This document shows, piece by piece, positions 21,869 to 34,903 of a stretch of DNA of 54,036 bases. The position numbers and the translations under genes are program-made. How positions within the stretch are numbered: position 1 is the first letter of the stretch; the number at the start of each line of letters is the position of its first letter. The DNA lies in assembly GCA_001579985.1 (NCBI GenBank), contig LRSR01012811.1, forward strand, positions 1 to 54,036, written 5' to 3'. The notes beneath the pieces are model-generated. The model was not told the DNA's origin. It made no database searches and worked only from the letters and a program-made list of their open reading frames with translations. This DNA comes from Hypsibius dujardini. Lineage: Eukaryota; Tardigrada; Eutardigrada; Parachela; Hypsibiidae.

Positions 21869-23830
21869 CTACACAGTCAGAAGGAGACAGTTCGGGGCAG
21901 AATCCCTGGAAGAAAAGTTGGTGCAGAAAATCCGCGCGACATTTCGTACTTCTTCCGCCGTGATGACCGACACGAATTTCTCTTCCCGCAGACACGCCCA
22001 CACCTCCGCTAGCTGCTGGGTGTCCCCTTCCACCCGTAGAATAGCGTAACGCAAGTGCGTCCCGTCGCGTTGGTCCGCGCGGAGGACCAACACCAGGTCC
22101 GCCACCGCGGAGACCTGCAATGCACAAAGTTCGTTGGTAGAAAAGCGGACAACAATTCTGTACTCTCTTGGACCACGCCCAACAAGTCCTCATATCCAAT
22201 TATTGCAGCTATATGAGTCACTTAGTGCCTTGTCTAGTTAGTAACTCTATCTACCTTATTAACCCTATTCTGCTGCTACCGCTAATTACGTTTATGTAAT
22301 TCTGATGCATACGCTATTTAAAATCATTCCTATAGCTAACACTTTGCCATATAATGTCGCGGGGAATGAGATGTTGTGTCTGTTTGTGCAGTGCCGGGCT
22401 GGATGACCAGTGCCCGGCCCAGACTCCTTCCTTTTAAGACCGCCTGACCAATGCTGGACGGCGGCCAGCTGGCATGTTACTGCTTTTTTTACGGCCTTGA
22501 CTTTTCACGTCGTCCTATCTCCGAGCAGCAGATGTGAAAGTTTCAGCAGTCAGTCGCGTCTGTCCCTCTCGTTTTACTTCCTCCTTGTACCAAAATAAAT
22601 CCCGGCCAGAACTCAACTCCCTTCGTGATCCCTCCACACGACAATAATCATGTGTTTTACTAGTTCTAAAGGCAGAGACGCCCTCTTTCCTTTCTATCAG
22701 TCTTCTCTACCTTTCTCTACTTTTAGTCTAATCAGTTTGTTAACTATCCAACTTCCAGTTGGAAGATCTAACAACTCCATAACAATTCCTAATTTCTTAC
22801 TATTTCCCCGGCGAGGTAGGCGAGGTCTTGCTCGACCGTGTGCGACAGCATCTCGAGATCCTTTGTCATCCCCGACAACCAATGACCGTTGAAATTACGC
22901 TTTTTGGGGGCCTTTTGCGGGATGAAAGACACGGTGCGGGCCTCGCAGAACGCCTGGTAGGTCGCCGGGTCCATGGCCTGAGTGACGCGATCGGCACGCA
23001 CCAAGCGGGCCCTTTTGACTGGGCACTCCTTCGGTTGCATGAGGTATTCAGCGACGGTATCATTTGGCCAGTTTAATTCAATCAGAGCTTCCTGGGGAGA
23101 GAAAATGAAATATGTAACGTAACTAAGAATGGGAGCGGTAAAAAATTATGCATTCCAATCAATCAATCAATTAAGGATTGATTGATTGACTGATTGAAAA
23201 CAATTCATCAATCAAGCACTGGGACCAGCGGAACAACGCAATGCATACCAATCGGTCAATCAACGCATTGCCAAAACGAGTAAAAGAAAAACTTTCAACA
23301 GTCAGGGTTCAAAATGAATTGGTTATTAAATTTAAATGCATCATGATTGCACAACGACAGAAAAATATTTAATCAACGAACCATCTGGCTAACTCAAAAG
23401 AGATGGAAATGAAAACTGTCCCGCCCTACAAACAATCAATCAATCAATCGCTGCCGCTAATGGCTAGTAAGGAATTCACCTTGACAGCCGCGATTCGAGC
23501 CCCCGCTCTCTTCTCCACCGGTGCGCTGACCTCCTCTAAATCGCCCTCGCAAACATGTTGCTGTACCGCATCGTTTACCGCCATGCGCGCGATAAAACGC
23601 CGAAGGGCGCCATTGTTTCGGGCGAGGAACCGAATGATAGGTAAAATATGACCGCTAGTAGACTGGCGCTTCAACTGCGCAGAGCACAGCGCACTTTCCG
23701 GAAATGTTGCAATCAACGGGCTCAACTCTCGTACAATAATTTCCCAAACCAGCTCTGCGCAAGGCGAGGCCCTGCACGGATGAGGAATACCGGTTGCAAC
23801 AAACAATAAATTTTCCACAACGTCTGCCAT
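21869..23830 (-). CDS. SUPT3H: SAGA subunit SPT3 homologue
   Basis: SPT3 is the histone-fold subunit of the SAGA coactivator that helps deliver TBP. Three exons (minus): 23480-23830, 22801-23091, 21869-22114, all phase 0; 295 residues (human isoforms 317 or more). The N-terminal histone fold is recognisable: VENLLFVATGIPHP aligns with SPT3's QSMMYSLGDARRP, and HILPIIRFLARNNGALRRFI with [20 protein letters not shown]. The middle exon has the diagnostic QAMDPATYQAFCEARTVSF (human MDSAQYAEFCESRQLSF). The second histone fold follows: LAYLAGEI joined to VSAVADLVLVLRADQ, then FVSVITAEEVRNVARIF. The protein is more divergent than its neighbours, and the spacer between histone-fold halves is short. 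Intron 22115-22800 is 686 bp with a hairpin-prone tgccgggctgg/ccagtgcccgg stretch but no gene. Assigned from motif order; a TAF13-like protein is the main alternative, made unlikely by the length and the second histone fold. Confidence 0.85.
23092..23479 (-). other. First intron of SUPT3H with (ATCA)n runs
   Basis: A 388-bp intron with AATCAATCAATCAA and its reverse complement TTGATTGATTGA adjacent at about 23157-23196, giving a simple hairpin. No coding signal. Confidence 0.6.
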
Positions 23831-24360
23831 CGCTTGATTGATTGATTTGCTGAGCTAATTCATAGAAACTTTGTAACAGTCCGTTGCTTGACCAGCAAGA
23901 TCGGCAATGATGAAATTTAATTTCTCCGACTCGAACAGCTTCCCAGAAATATAAAGTAAATATGACCAACGACGCACATGTTAAATTAAAATAAATTGGA
24001 TGTGTAGTTTAAAATTAAAAACTTGTGACATTAGTGCGCATTGCACAGTGTGCCATTGTGCAATGTGCAAGTGCGCGTGGGGGCCAGACCTAAATTATCG
24101 CCACCCCCAATCAGAAACCGGCCACTTTTTTCAGCCAATCATTGAGAGCATTCAAACAGCTGTAGTTTTTGCTCGCGGCGCGAATCGCGAACGCAGCATT
24201 TTTGCGCGAACGCAGAACGCTATCGGCCATTTCATTCGCGCATTTTGCATTGCGTTGCTCCAGTTTTTCACTTCGGAATTAGAGTTCGCCGACTTTTCCC
24301 CAACAGTCACCGTACTTTCTCGAGCTTTTTTATTGTTTTCAAAATTCTTGCCCCTCCAAA
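23831..24360. promoter_or_regulatory. Divergent promoter region, SUPT3H / SRSF1
   Basis: 530 bp separate the two start codons. The SRSF1-proximal part (about 24170-24260) is rich in CG-containing words (gctcgcggcgcgaatcgcgaacgc) compared with surroundings, as expected of a 5' flank of a housekeeping gene. Start sites cannot be placed by eye. Confidence 0.5.
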
Positions 24361-26403
24361 ATGGGTGACCGCGATCGTCGGGGCAGTGCCAGCCGGGTTT
24401 ATGTGGGCAACTTGCCTCCGGATGTGAGGGAGCGCGATATCGAAGGTAAAAAATCGCGTCCATGTTTTTTCTCACTTTTTCTGTTGACCTTTTATCTCGT
24501 CAATTAATTTTTAGGAATTTCTAAAATATATTTACATTATAAAAAACCACTTTAAACATTCAACTACAATATCGGCATTGAAAATTACGATTTTCGTTCT
24601 TCGAGGGCATTGGCCTAACCCAGGCCGGCCTCAATCCACGCTTGAGCCGGCTTGATTCACGTCAATCGTCTCGTAAACTCCATTTTCGTTTTCCAGTGTT
24701 TATTTTTGCGTTCCTTCACCTTTTTTGCTTGCCGCCCCCCATTTTAATTGCGAAATTAATTCTGAAGTTTAGTTTGTCTGCAGTTTTTTTACATTTGCAG
24801 CTTTCTTTTTCAGATGTCTTCCGCAAATACGGCAAAGTCGTCCACTGCGACTTGAGGACCAACAAGGGACCCCCGTTTGCCTTCGTCGATTTCGAGGATA
24901 AACGGTAGGCCATTGTTTTCTCGTCACGCCAGATCTCAGGGGAAAAATTGGATAAAAAAAATGGAGAACTTTCCTCATTATCTGCGATTTGTCCTGTGCA
25001 TGTAGAAATCAAACGCTTTGTTTCAATTGACCTAATTAGAAAGCGTGTTGATTTCTACTCGGTGTTAGTCATATCTCAAATGACGTGTTTTTCTTCCCGT
25101 TGTTTAGCGACGCCGACGATGCCGTGTACGGACGCGATGGATACGACTTGGATGGCTACAAGATTCGCGTCGAATTCCCCCGTAAGTATGGACAGTGCCG
25201 ATTTCAGTAATTCACTGGATAATGCCTAAGGGAATGATCGATTGATTGATTGATTGAGCTGTTGGATTGGCTAAAAGAACAGTCAATTGATATCGTGGAC
25301 CAGTCGGAATCTTATTTTCGTAGCTGAATGTTTTGTTTGCCTTATATTATTAATTTATGTGTTGATTACATTTTATGTGTGTTGTTTTTAGGATCCCTCA
25401 GAGATGGCCGCGGTCGTGATGGAGGACATGGCGGCGACCGTGATCGCTACGGCGGACGCGGCGGTGGTGGTGGTGGTTTCGGCCGCGTTGGCGGTGGTGG
25501 CGCCGGATTCAGCCGCGGCGGCGGCGCCAACCTACGTCGATCCAAATACCGAGTCATGGTGACAGGTATTCCCCTCTGTCTCTCTTCTTTCTCTCAATCT
25601 CGATAACGTCCGGAATTGGCATTCTTACAGGATTGCCGCCGTCCGGTAGCTGGCAAGACCTGAAGGACCATCTCCGCGAGGCCGGCGACGTCTGCTACGC
25701 CGACGTGAGCAAAGACGGATCCGGAGTGGCTGAGTTTATGCGCTACGAGGACATGAAGTACGCGGTCAAGAAACTGGACGACACCAAATTCCGATCGCAT
25801 GAGGTACGATGCTTCCCTTCGATGGTCACCTTTTTTGTGACTCTGCAGCTTATTTTCATCGGGGAAATTATATTTAAATATCGCAAATTATTACTGGATC
25901 GAAATCGGGCCACCAACGTTTGCCGCAGCCCAGTTAAAAAGTGGTCTTAACTCACTCTATCAAGAATTACGGCCATTTGCGTACTATTCCCAGGCGTGGC
26001 CGCAATACTTGACTCTTTTTTTATTGATTTTAATGTTTCTATCCCTTTTCGACTGAAGCGTTGGTTGATTTATCGATTTTGATGTGTCTTGATATTCTTT
26101 TTGTTGCAGGGTGAGACCGCCTACATTCGCATCAAGGCCGCTGAGGGAGGCTCGCATTCCCGCTCGCCTTCTCCCGGGGCTGGCAGGAGCCGCAGCCGCT
26201 CTCCCATCGCACGGACCCGTGGATCGCGCTCTCCCGGCACTGATAAGGACGAGAAACGCGGCGCTGGCACTGATTCCGGCACCGAACGCGAGCGTAAACG
26301 TAGTGCTTCGCGATCGCGCAGTCGCGACTCGCGCAGCAAAACGCGCAGCCGCACTCGCAGCAAGACTCCGGCGTCCCGCTCGCCGTCGCGCGAACGCGAC
26401 TAA
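24361..26403 (+). CDS. SRSF1: Serine/arginine-rich splicing factor 1 (SF2/ASF)
   Basis: SR protein that binds exonic enhancers and regulates splice-site choice in the nucleus. Six exons: 24361-24445, 24814-24904, 25108-25181, 25392-25565, 25631-25803, 26110-26403; phases close, 296 residues (human 248). RRM1 has RNP2 RVYVGNLPP and RNP1-like [11 protein letters not shown] Gly/Arg-rich linker follows ([12 protein letters not shown] and similar). The pseudo-RRM carries the invariant SWQDLKDH heptapeptide, then GDVCYADV and [11 protein letters not shown]. The C-terminal RS domain (26110-26403) is rich in RS/SR dipeptides. Codon phase and intron positions fit the animal SRSF1 layout. Transcribed away from SUPT3H; its 3' neighbour TUBGCP3 is convergent. 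Confidence 0.97.
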
Positions 26404-28502
26404 ACACACCAACACCGACTGGGACATCCAACTGGACGATTAGGACTTCACCGGGCGTTTTGGATGCGGATTTTTGGGCGATTGTCTGCGAGGCAGACAG
26501 ACATGTCTGGATCGTGTCTGTGTGTCTCCCTCCCCCTTCCATCATTATCTCTTTAGTTTAACCCTCTTTTTCGTCTGTCAATTCTATCTTCTCATGTATC
26601 TGTAATTTGCCTATCCTAATCCTTGCTGGTTGCTCTTGTACTTCTCAGACATGGGATGGAAGATCCGCCAGGGAAGTCGCGTGGGCAGTTTGAAGACACT
26701 GACTGACTGGAGAGCACAGCAGCTTCTTTCGCTTGATGATGTGGACTGATGTCTCTCTGATGATTCGGGCTGTTCTTTTTTTCTCGTGGGGGAGCCTGTT
26801 ATATACACGATAAAGTGGAGGATGGATGATGTGTTTGAGTGGTCACACTGACTGACTTGAGAGCGCCCCCAAAGTGGACGGACGTTCCAGTCCCGCTCTC
26901 CTCCTCCCATCCCGCTCCGGCACCCCCACATGATCTGATGATGAGTCGGAAGGATGATGGTGGGAATAGATTGAAGAAGTCGCATTTACTCGCCGCAAGG
27001 GAAGGGTGTTGTGGGTCGTTGCCGTAGAGGAAGGAGAGAGAGCCAGAAGTGTGACTGATTGGAAGTTTTAAGTTGTTCCCCCCGCCCTCCCCCACGCGAT
27101 CCGGTTTTGGGCGGAACATTGGGAATTGTAGGTAAGTTTTACCCCCGAGAGATGACAGACATTGAAAGAAGGAACAGTCAAAGAGACCGAAAATGCTTGA
27201 TGGCGACGGTGAAGCAGACAAGACACGAATCAATAGGTAGATTTGTATGAAAGAACTTTCAGGCAGACAGACACAGACAAGTAGACAGAAATGCATAGTT
27301 AGACATTGAGGGAATAGTCAAACTGGCTGCCAGATAAGAGTCCGCTGCATGTCAAGACAGGAAGGCAGACATTCAAGCACGGACAACGATGATGGCGGGC
27401 CCGGTAAGCCAAGCAGACGGTCGGCCAAACTGCCCAATAGCCAATCCCTTGGTCCCACCGGCCGATTTGAGTGTTTTCCATTTGATGAGGTACAGAGACC
27501 TTCAGTCGATGCATTGGATAGAAAGACAGACGTTTTGGTCTCACTCACTGGAAGCACACCGACCTTTCGTGTAGCAACTGGATTACTACGAGACGAGGTT
27601 CCGCTCCCTCGCATTGGAGCACCGGCATCGCGTCCCTTTTGAACTCGTATTTGAAGCGGTTTACCCCTTTCAAACACGAATTGAAAGGGAACGGCCGGCA
27701 CATCCCACTCGTCTGGATTGCCTGAATGTGAACACGACCCATCTGCCTTCCTTACCACTTATCTGTCTATCTCTGTCGGACTGCCTGTCTGACTGACTGA
27801 CTGAATTTCTATCTGACTAGGTGTACCTGCCTGTCAATCTGTCCGTCGGTCTGTCTATATGTCGAATTAATAGGGAACCTGTCTGTGTGTCTGTCTTTCG
27901 GTCTGTCTTTCGGTCTGTCTATGGCTATTTGTCTGTTCAATGGAAAGGGACACTCAGCCTCACTAGTCTGTATTCATTGTCTGGATCTAATAATATGCCT
28001 CGGTTACCGCTTTGTCAACTATTTCCTCAATTTCGTCTACGTTTTTGTTCTATTTGTCTCTTTTTTCACATTCCAGTCACCCCTCTTCAGCTAATCTGTC
28101 GGGGTTGACCGTTTTCTAGACATTTACAGAGTTAGTAGACGTTTCTGTTGACTCAAATTTGCATAGCACAGTTGGCTTCCGCCTATAAATTTGAGTCAGT
28201 ATGCGCAACGTTCGCCCACATACAAAAGGTGGTAGGCCTATGTCAGTAGGCCCAAGGTTCGCCTACATACAAAGGGTGGTAGGCCTAAAATTGTGAAAAG
28301 TTTATCCGCTAGCTGGAGCGGTCAGTTGACAATATAGCCAGGCAGTCTACTGTGTTCTATACTTACAAGGCACACGTTGAATGTGAGATGAAAAGGGTGA
28401 GATTGCATGATCATGAGATAATACAGTTCTAAGTAAAGAAGAGAAAACAGGAAGGAAACGGTTCACACCCTTGGGAAGACACCAGTCGGATCAATCAGTC
28501 AA
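26404..28502. other. SRSF1 3' UTR and convergent spacer to TUBGCP3
   Basis: A 2.1-kb stretch without a supportable gene. The first several hundred bases are probably the long SRSF1 3' UTR. Around 27380-27730 the composition is less repetitive and several frames are open, but none carries a recognisable domain or splice-consistent partner. Degenerate TCTG words occupy about 27740-27920. A cluster of short direct and inverted repeats lies at 28149-28288 and is listed separately. Confidence 0.55.
28149..28288. repeat. Clustered direct and inverted short repeats
   Basis: TGACTCAAATTT (from 28149) is followed by its inverse AAATTTGAGTCA (ending about 28198). Two near-identical copies of GTTCGCCYACATACAAARGG followed by TGGTAGGCCTA start at about 28211 and 28259. 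This looks like a small foldback or decayed element. Confidence 0.6.
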
Positions 28503-31500
28503 TCAAACGATGGCGCTGCTAGGGCTGTCGTCGAAGCCGGCGGCGTTGAGTGTCTCCTGGTTACGGACCTTCTTCCCAGTCTCCCGGTAGTGGCAGTTGA
28601 AGTCCAGCCCGGAGCGGAGACTGGAATTGGATGTGGGTTCGTCCGTCTCCATCTTGTCCATGAGACTCTTGAAGCGAATGACTTCGCTCTGTGTGGGAAA
28701 GAAGCGAAAAAACTTTTGCCAAACGCTGTCATTTTGCACGTCTGCCTGCCTGTCTATCAGTCTGTCTATCTTGTCTGCTAATCTGTCTATCTGTCTACTT
28801 ATCCGTCGGTCTGACTGACTATCTTACATGTTAGATCAGCTTGTTTGTCTGTCCATTTCTTGTCCTAATGTCTGTTTACCCACCTCGATGATTGTCTGCC
28901 TGACCAACTTCCTAGACTGTTCAATCTGTACTTGAATGTGATGACATTTCGACTCACCCGCGCTCTGGGATGTTTACCTTGAAGTTGCTCTCCAACATTT
29001 GGATGCTCGTGAAGAGAGACGGTAGTTCGTCTAGATAAAAATGACTCTCTAGATCGGGTTCGGCGAGACCGGCCAGGTTGGTCAACTCCCGCCGCGCTGC
29101 GTCTTGGATGGCGACGAAGCAGGCCTCTAATTTGACCGTCAGCAACAAAACCGCTCGAAGATGCAGTCCCAGGTCCTAATATTGAAATAGAAAACCGTCA
29201 AGCAATGTATTAAAGCCCAAAAAAAATATGGCAGACAGACAAACAGGCAGGCAAGCAGACAGATTAAGGACACCAATGGAGTTTTACCCGGCAGTTCTTG
29301 TTGGTCTTTGATTTGATGAAACACTTTTCCTCTACGTGTCCCAAAAATTCATCTTGATAGGAGATGATTTCGTCCAGTGACTTTGCCGTCGTCAGTTTGT
29401 CGCAGAAAGCGGTCCAGCCGACGTCGAGAACGTCTACGTTATAGGAAGACTGAATTTGCTGCAGGAAATCCAGCATCCGGTAGAGCAGGAGTCCGGCCTC
29501 ATGGCAGAGCAATTCGAATCCTGAAAACAAAACAAAAAACAGTTAAAAATAAATTGTCTGTTCATGTCTTCCAACATGCTACTCATTGGTCTGCTTGCTT
29601 GTCCACTTGGCTGTCTGTCTGTATTTCTTCCTATGTGCCTGGCTGTATGTCTCTTTTCTCTGATCGTCTGCCTGCATGTCTGCCTGCCTGTCTATCTGTA
29701 TGTCTATCTGTATGTCTTCCTACGTGCCTGGCTGAATGTCTGTTTGTCTCTTAGTCTGTTTGTCTGCCTCTCAGTCTTCCTTAACTGTCGACCTGATCGA
29801 CGATTCTTTCTGTCTGATTCTTTTATATGACGAGGGACAGAAATTAACTTTGGCGTACCGGGAATTTTCCAGTTCTCCAACCGATCACACATGGTTTCCT
29901 TCCAGGCGCTGAAGAGGATAAATTCCGCCCGCTTCACTCGCCACAAGAAGGCGAAAATCTGCTTGTACCGCGTCACAATCGATGTCGTGAGCACCTTGAA
30001 AGAAAAACTAAATGGAACCAAAAAAATACAAACACGATGCAATATCATTGAAGTTATTACTTCGGCACACATTTTTTCAATATGAAAAGGAAACTAGAGT
30101 GGATCCGTACGAGGAGAGCAGATCTCGTGCTTTAACCGTAATTTTTTAACTGATTCAATCAATCAAAGCAACAAGCTTTAACTTATTTAATGCAGTTTTG
30201 TTTCCCGAGATAAATACTAAAATTTCAACATTTTCACCATGGAAGATGTGAATGGCGATATCTTACAATGGACAAGACGGCGCTCTGCTTCTTCAGTCGA
30301 TATTCCAGGAGAAAGGCGTCCCAGCCGATCTCCACTTTCCCTGACTGAAATTTCCAAAAAAAGACATTAGCATACATAAGTGTGACTTGAGGTAAATGCT
30401 AATACGAGCTCATAGAACGGGTGAATCAATCAGACGAACCGGAAGGGCCAGCACGATGGTGTCCAGAGCCTGTAAGACATGGGGGTGCTCCCACTTCGCG
30501 TCGGTGGAGCTGACACAAACTTCCAAAATGGCACGTAGATTCTTGAAGGGAAGAGTCGTTGCGGGTTGATTGAGGTAGGGTCTGAAAAGCAAACGGTATG
30601 TTAGTCGCCGCTACAGTGATCGCTCCACGGAGACAGACAGACAGACAGGCAGGCAGGCAGGCAGACAAACAGACAGACAGTGAGGCAGATAGAGAGGGGG
30701 CAAGACAGACAAGCAGGCAGGCAACAAGATAGACAGGCAGGCAACAAGTTATACAGACATAGAGGCAGCAAGATGGACGGACGGACAGACAGAGTAAAAG
30801 GACAGATAGACAAAAGATAGCCACAAAACTTACATGAGGCTGTCAATCAGGCATAAAATGAAATCGCCTAACCCAAGGAGGAAAAATTTCTGAAGAGCCT
30901 AAGAAAAATCAGCGGAAATATCGAATGCAAATTAGCGACTTCTTCAGATACTTGCGCGTTACTCTAGGCATACTTACCGAAAAATGACAACCCAAGTGAT
31001 ACTCCTCCCGAAGCATATTGACCACAGCCAGTGATGCCAAGCCGCTTGCAGCAAGCAACTTTTCCAAACAGGTCAGCTTAATGCGATTTCGCTCACTGTC
31101 CCAAATGGGGTCTGCGCCGTCGAAAGCGCATTCAGCGAGACTGCTGAAAGCTTCCATGCCTGGAATGCGATCATTGCTCCGTAGCCGGTCAGGAGCGCGG
31201 CCACCGGTCTCTTTGGGGGCCTTAATGAAGGCGGTCGATTTGCCACCGGCAAAAATCTGGCGAGCCTCGTCCGGAGAAAGGAAGTAAGGTATCATGGATT
31301 CGCGAAGCTGGAAGCGACTGGTCCAGTAGGCTTCCGGTGCGGTGTCGGAATCTTCCACTACGAAAAACTGCAAACGAAATCAAAGTATTACACACATTGC
31401 TGATTAGTCTGTCAGTCAAACTGTCTGCCTGTCTGTCTACCTGCCTGCCTGTTTGTCTACCTGCCTGTCTGCCTGTCTGTCTACCTGCCTGTATGTCTAC

Positions 31501-31569
31501 CTGCCTGTCTGTCTGTCTACCTGCCTGTCTGTCTACCTGTCTGTCTGTCTGTCTGTCTGCATGTTTGCA

Positions 31570-31612
<43 letters not shown>

Positions 31613-32769
31613 TAGTCTCTCGATCTGTCTCTACATCTCTCTGCCGGCATGCCTGCTTGTCTATCCCCGAACAATTCTTCCTGTCTGACCTCATTGTGCG
31701 GATCGTCCAAAAGCCCAAAAAAAATCCACTGACGGATCTTCAGTAGGAGCGGCTGGACGGCTGCATGTGTCAACTTGGAGCCTAGAAGGTGGATATGAGG
31801 ATTGCCATGGAGGGAGAGCTTGTACAGAGCTGTTACCAGCTCGCCGCCCTTGAGCTTGTTAGTGGACGACACCATATTGAGCAGGGCGTCGAGCCGATAC
31901 TGATCATCCTCGATAGCGTAATGAAATTTCCGCAAACTAAGCTGGTCCGGCCGGCAGAGGTCGTCGGTGTAGGTGTGTTGCGGATCGTCTCTGTGAACCT
32001 GTCAGAGGACCAGCGATCATCGTTCGTTCATGTGAATTTTAAAGAAGAACAAAAGCCTTATCATTTTAAACAGTACGATTTAAATTATGGACATAATTCA
32101 ATTCATCCAAAGTCGAGTGCGTTCATGGAAAGTCCATTACCACGCAATCCATGCCCTTTTACCTTGGCGTCTAGCAGGGCGACATTCCTGCGAAACTGCT
32201 GCATCTCCTGCATCACCAGCTCACACACCCGCTGACTACACAGTCCGCTGCCCAGGTCGCGGATCTTCGTTTCACAGAACCGCCGCAGCTCACGGAATAT
32301 CCACCCCGTGTAGCCAATCTTCAGTGCCAGCTGCCGGAATTCCGAATCCACTTCCACATTGGCGCTGGTCATGCGGCACGCGTCGACCGTCAGCTTGACG
32401 AGGGCGCCGTCGAAACCGAGGACGACGCACATGAGATCCCTCACGAGTTGCAGTTCTGTCACCCGCTTCGCGCCCAGAGAAGTCGGGAGAGGGGCTCCGG
32501 CGGTTGTCGAATGACCGGCCATCACATCGGGAGGAACGGGCAGGCGACTGCCGGTAAAGACTGGTAGTATGGCGGACGGATTCAATTGCGACCTAAACAG
32601 GAAACCATGAAAATGGTTTCCATGCAGGTAGGCAAACAAAGACACACGTAAACAGACAGACGGCCATACAGACAGACAGACGGACAGGCAGACAGGCAGA
32701 CAGACAGACAGACAGACAGACAGACATATAGACAGAAAGACAGATAGACAGACATACATATAGACAGAA

Positions 32770-32818
<49 letters not shown>

Positions 32819-34017
32819 TATAGACAGAAAGACAGACAGATAAACAAACAGGCTAACGAAAACGACGGAAAAACTGTACGAAAACTGCAACGCAATCCTT
32901 CAAACAATCAGAAGTTGCGAGATGTATACCAGCACAATCCATCAATCAATTGTGCAAACAATAGATCAATCAACCGATTACAAGCGCGAAAATGTAGATG
33001 AGAATTTGTGCTTTCTGCTTTTGAATATATTTCCCTGATGATTTCCAGCTGGCAAAACGTCAGAACGAACGTAAAAAAGATTTATGGAAGAATAAACTGA
33101 AAGATAAAATATGTGCACAATCTGCGTTTAATCAATTGCGCCATCCGATCTCTCAATCGCTCGCACGCTAAAAGTTTTTGATAATAATAATGCCGCCCAA
33201 ATTCAGCATACCCGAAATGGTTTACAACTCTCCCACAACTCCACACTATACTTTTATCGTGAGTGGGAAGGTGAGATAATACAGAAATTCAAAACCAAAA
33301 CTAGAAAGAAATGATAGAAAATAAAACGTAAATATTTGCCAGAATGGGAAAGTAGTCCAGTATGTCTTATGTCAATCAATCAACCGATCGATCGGACATT
33401 GTCCACACATAACGCTAAAAATTCCGTCAGACTTTCAAATGCCCGAAACTTTCAAATTATCCACTACAAACTGCTCATGTACGTCTACCTAGTGTGTGAA
33501 AAAGCAAGCTAATCCAGAAGATCACAGCCACAGACTTAACAAGATTAGGGGGAAATAAACAAATGAATATTTACCCGAATATTCCCAAAGTCCCGCCGTC
33601 TTGCGGGGTCCCCGCGAATCCCGATTCCGGAGTGGCCACCCTGCTTCCGCGGGCATCGCCAGCAGCATTCCACAAGCCCTCCGCCATCGCCGGCGAAGTG
33701 TTCGGGGTGAGGGCGCGTAGAAAGTCCATAATTTCCGGCAGCTTCGGGGAGAGAGTGGATTTTGAGAGCTCATCAACGAGTCCGTCCAATTTTCTCCCGT
33801 CACCGGGCTGTGTGAGCGCGGCATTGCTCGCACTATGCGGGAGGAGGGATTTCAGCCGGTTGGCCGCGGAAATCGGGTCCAGATGAGAGGAGGGAGCGCG
33901 GTGTGAGGCGGCGTCGTTGCGGAATATTTTAAAGGCTTCTTTGAAGGTGGTAAAATCGTTCCCCGGTGAGAGGAGTTGATGAAGATCCGCTAGCCGGGCT
34001 TTTGCTTCGGAATTCAT
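28503..34017 (-). CDS. TUBGCP3: Gamma-tubulin complex component 3 (GCP3/Spc98)
   Basis: Core subunit of the gamma-tubulin small complex that nucleates microtubules at centrosomes. Eleven exons (minus, 5' to 3'): 33575-34017, 32163-32592, 31690-31998, 30978-31367, 30834-30898, 30440-30581, 30267-30344, 29859-29994, 29288-29520, 28978-29175, 28503-28688; phases close, 869 residues (human 907). Family signatures: TGWIFRELRRF, KLKGGELVTALYKL, the WTSRFQLRESMIPYFLS segment, FFLLGLGDFI, NQPATTLPFKNLRAILE, IGWDAFLLEY, FAFLWRVKRAEFIL and a C-terminal SLRSGLDFNCHY. The N-terminal 148-residue exon is less conserved. Introns hold the (CAGA)n or (TCTG)n arrays at 31420-31615 and 32640-32845. The first 94 bp of its coding sequence recur at 44249-44342 because the tandem duplication starts inside this exon. 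Confidence 0.96.
31420..31615. repeat. (TGTC/TGCC)n array in TUBGCP3 intron
   Basis: TACC-TGCC-TGTC units form a higher-order pattern of about 20 bp, then a pure TGTC run (about 31573-31612), inside the intron 31368-31689. Confidence 0.8.
32640..32845. repeat. (CAGA)n array in TUBGCP3 intron 1
   Basis: Two runs of pure GACA units separated by atatagacagaaagacag words, which are themselves repeated three times (about 32728, 32758 and 32818). Confidence 0.8.
32846..33574 (-). other. Rest of TUBGCP3 intron 1
   Basis: The remainder of the 982-bp first intron (32593-33574). AT-rich with scattered CAATCAATCA words; no gene or element recognised. Confidence 0.5.
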
Positions 34018-34632
34018 CCTGTGATTCGAAGTGAGGGAGAAAAATTACGGGAGAATCATGCTGAGAGGAGAGGGGGGGGGCAGGAAAAACAACTAACATT
34101 TTTGGCAGTCGAAAATTAAAAAGGGCAACAAAGAGGGTTTGCGGGGCGGAGGTGTTTTGCGGTGCGGAGCGGGAATTTTTATTTAGATTTTGATTGATTG
34201 AAGCCGACGGAACGGAACGTAACGGCACGGATTGGTATTCCAAGAGGTTTGCGGAGCGGAACGGAGCTCTGGTAAAACGGATTAGTTGACTAGAAGCCGT
34301 TGAAGGCGGTGCGGAACGGGACTTTTTATTTTGCTTTTGATTGATTGACGGTTAAATGGACTAGTTGACTAGAGGCGGCTGACGGCGGAGCGGAGCGGAA
34401 TGGCTCAAAATGACCACTGCCTATATTGGCCCCGATTGGATTCACCAGCTGCTGCTAAACAGCTGCCGTTATCTTGGTCGGAAAAATGGAAGCTATCCGT
34501 TTACCGGGAGTCGGATTCATTGATGACGGCAAAGCTGATGGGATCGGGTGTCCAAACTAGGGATTTTGACTATTACGATGCAACCAGAGGCTAGACTGTG
34601 CAGACACAGACAGACAAACACACAGGAAGACA

Positions 34633-34680
<48 letters not shown>

Positions 34681-34903
34681 GCAGACAGACAGACACAGAT
34701 TTAATTTCGATTTCGGATGATGTTTTTTTCATTGTTACTGGCCGACAATTGTTTTCTTCCTGCTCATGGTTTTCGCTTTAAATCGGGGGAAGACTCAAAC
34801 TATATGTTGCAGTTGGTAGAAAAAAGGCAAAATTGTCGAAAAACCTCATCATACTCATCTCACATAAATTCAAAACAGAAGGACACCAAAACAGAAGGCT
34901 GAT
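34018..34903. other. TUBGCP3 5' flank and junctophilin A 3' flank
   Basis: Contains the presumed TUBGCP3 promoter, with repeated words such as gcggagcggaacgg and ttgattgattga at about 34137-34400, and a (CAGA)n run at 34600-34695. The corresponding part of copy B (44343-45093) is shorter by about 135 bp. No gene seen. Confidence 0.5.

Noticed and set aside
27318-27758. 146-codon minus-strand frame in the SRSF1/TUBGCP3 spacer
   Set aside because: No recognisable domain, no splice-consistent partners, and overlapping frames on both strands are similarly open; left as spacer.
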